Part shown: positions 5,769 to 6,552 of the stretch, in pieces
How positions within the stretch are numbered: the stretch's first letter is position 1
How the letters are laid out: each line of letters starts with the position of its first letter
DNA from: an uncultured Sutterella sp.
Lineage (GTDB): Bacteria; Pseudomonadota; Gammaproteobacteria; Burkholderiales; Burkholderiaceae_F
Assembly: GCA_937943605.1 (NCBI GenBank)
Contig: CALEAW010000031.1
Location: 1-6,552, forward strand
Direction: 5' to 3'
Length of the DNA stretch: 6,552 nucleotides
The notes under the pieces: generated by a model
The model's input: the letters and a program-made list of their open reading frames with translations, nothing else
Told to the model about the DNA's origin: nothing
Databases searched by the model: none
Translations under genes and position numbers: made by a program

Positions 5769-5773
5769 AAGGA
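5769..5773 (+). promoter_or_regulatory. Shine-Dalgarno site of the M20 gene
   Basis: AAGGA lies 8 nt before ATG 5782 and supports that start, which also gives the expected short N-terminal helix before the RRHFHAYPEL motif. Confidence 0.7.
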
Positions 5774-5781
5774 TTGAGATC

Positions 5782-6552
5782 ATGCCGTCGCTCAAGGACG
5801 TGGTGTCAGATTTGACGCCTTTTCTTATTGATGTCCGCCGTCATTTCCATGCTTATCCTGAACTCTCTGGCAAGGAGTGTGAGTCAGCCAAGACGATTCG
5901 TCACCACTTGACTGAGGCTGGTATCCATTGGGCGCGTTGTGGCATGGAGACAGCAACAGTTGCTGTGATTGAAGGGAAAGGTCCTGGTAAGACTGTGTTG
6001 CTACGCGCAGATATGGATGCGTTACCCGTGACAGAGACGTCGGGGTTGCCTTATGCGAGTTGTCGTCAAGGCATCATGCACGCCTGCGGTCACGACTGTC
6101 ACATGGCCATGCTTTTGACCTGCGCAAAGGTTCTAGAAGCGACGAAAGACCAATGGTCTGGTACCGTGAAATTGGCGTTTCAACCCGCTGAAGAGTCGGG
6201 TGAGGGTGCTTTAGCGATGATCGAAGCGGGGGTCTTAGACGATGTGGATGCGTGTTTTGCTTTGCACGTGTGGTCTGATGTGCCTTCAGGCAAAGTTGCT
6301 TTAAGAAGTGGTCCTGTGATGGCAGGGACAGACCGATTTGAGATTCATGTCAAAGGTGTGGGTGGCCACGGTGCGCAGCCACATCATTGCGTGGATGCAG
6401 TGGTCGCTGGATCGGCCATTGTGCAGCAACTTCAGACATTGGTGAGTCGTGAAGTGGCACCAACAGAGACGGCAGTCGTGACAGTTGGCACCTTTGAATC
6501 AGGGACACGTTGGAATGTGATTGCGGGCGAAGCTAAATTAACGGGGACAGTC
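5782..6552 (+). CDS. M20 family amidohydrolase/carboxypeptidase (M20D, hippurate hydrolase-like), 3' end outside window
   Basis: The first 257 residues of a cytoplasmic metal-dependent amidohydrolase; relatives have about 390-400, so roughly a third is missing. The family removes N-acyl groups from amino acids (hippurate, N-acetyl amino acids, indole-acetyl amino acids). Visible motifs are RRHFHAYPEL (19-28), RADMDALP (75-82), MHACGHDCHMAM (99-110) with likely metal ligands Cys102 and His104, and QPAEE (134-138) with catalytic and metal glutamates. His162 follows in LHVW. The inserted dimerisation domain begins about residue 180 and carries GGHGAQPH (194-201), whose His reaches the partner active site in this family. 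The last metal-binding His lies in the missing part. No signal peptide is seen. The frame has no stop before the window edge. The exact substrate cannot be told; hipO-like names for this family are often nominal. Confidence 0.93.
   Translation, partial: MPSLKDVVSDLTPFLIDVRRHFHAYPELSGKECESAKTIRHHLTEAGIHWARCGMETATVAVIEGKGPGKTVLLRADMDALPVTETSGLPYASCRQGIMHACGHDCHMAMLLTCAKVLEATKDQWSGTVKLAFQPAEESGEGALAMIEAGVLDDVDACFALHVWSDVPSGKVALRSGPVMAGTDRFEIHVKGVGGHGAQPHHCVDAVVAGSAIVQQLQTLVSREVAPTETAVVTVGTFESGTRWNVIAGEAKLTGTV

Noticed and set aside
1..6552. CRISPR array, insertion sequence or phage integrase
   Set aside because: No regularly spaced direct repeats, transposase, integrase or IS-like terminal repeats were seen; the only long repeat is the pair of tRNA-Gly genes.

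Overview
The window looks like a join of two unrelated pieces of bacterial DNA. Positions 1 to about 950 carry the end of an unidentified gene and the first 284 or so codons of an O-antigen/capsule-type flippase. This resembles flippases common in gut Bacteroidales, and its codons are rich in ATA (Ile). Everything from about 950 to the end looks proteobacterial. The tRNA genes encode their 3' CCA, and a Gly-Cys tRNA pair is arranged as in the glyW-cysT order of E. coli. Ribosomal protein L32 is of the cysteine-free type, the -10 boxes read TAAAAT, and ATA codons are almost absent. I infer a gut betaproteobacterium, perhaps Sutterellaceae-like; the family-level guess is weak.

Layout: tail of an upstream CDS (2-67); truncated flippase (108 to about 959); a junction at 950-960 inside the anticodon arm of a half tRNA-Cys (950-990, minus); a complete tRNA-Gly(GCC) (996-1071, minus) with its own promoter; a divergent gene for a 1188-residue SWIM zinc finger/SNF2 helicase-like ATPase (1217-4783) with a weak terminator; a second tRNA-Gly(GCC) (4885-4960, plus) with promoter and terminator; a leader of about 200 nt with competing hairpins; rpmF (5278-5460); a structured non-coding stretch and strong terminator (5461-5702); a 19-bp palindrome; and an M20 amidohydrolase gene running off the right edge (5782-6552).

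The genes do not form one pathway. The flippase belongs to surface polysaccharide export, the SNF2 protein acts on nucleic acid or nucleoprotein, rpmF and the tRNAs serve translation, and the M20 enzyme is catabolic. The most notable point is the junction at 950-960, where coding sequence and a tRNA share about 10 bp. A metagenome assembly chimera is the simplest explanation; a genuine recombination at a tRNA anticodon arm is the alternative. I found no convincing new multi-gene system here.
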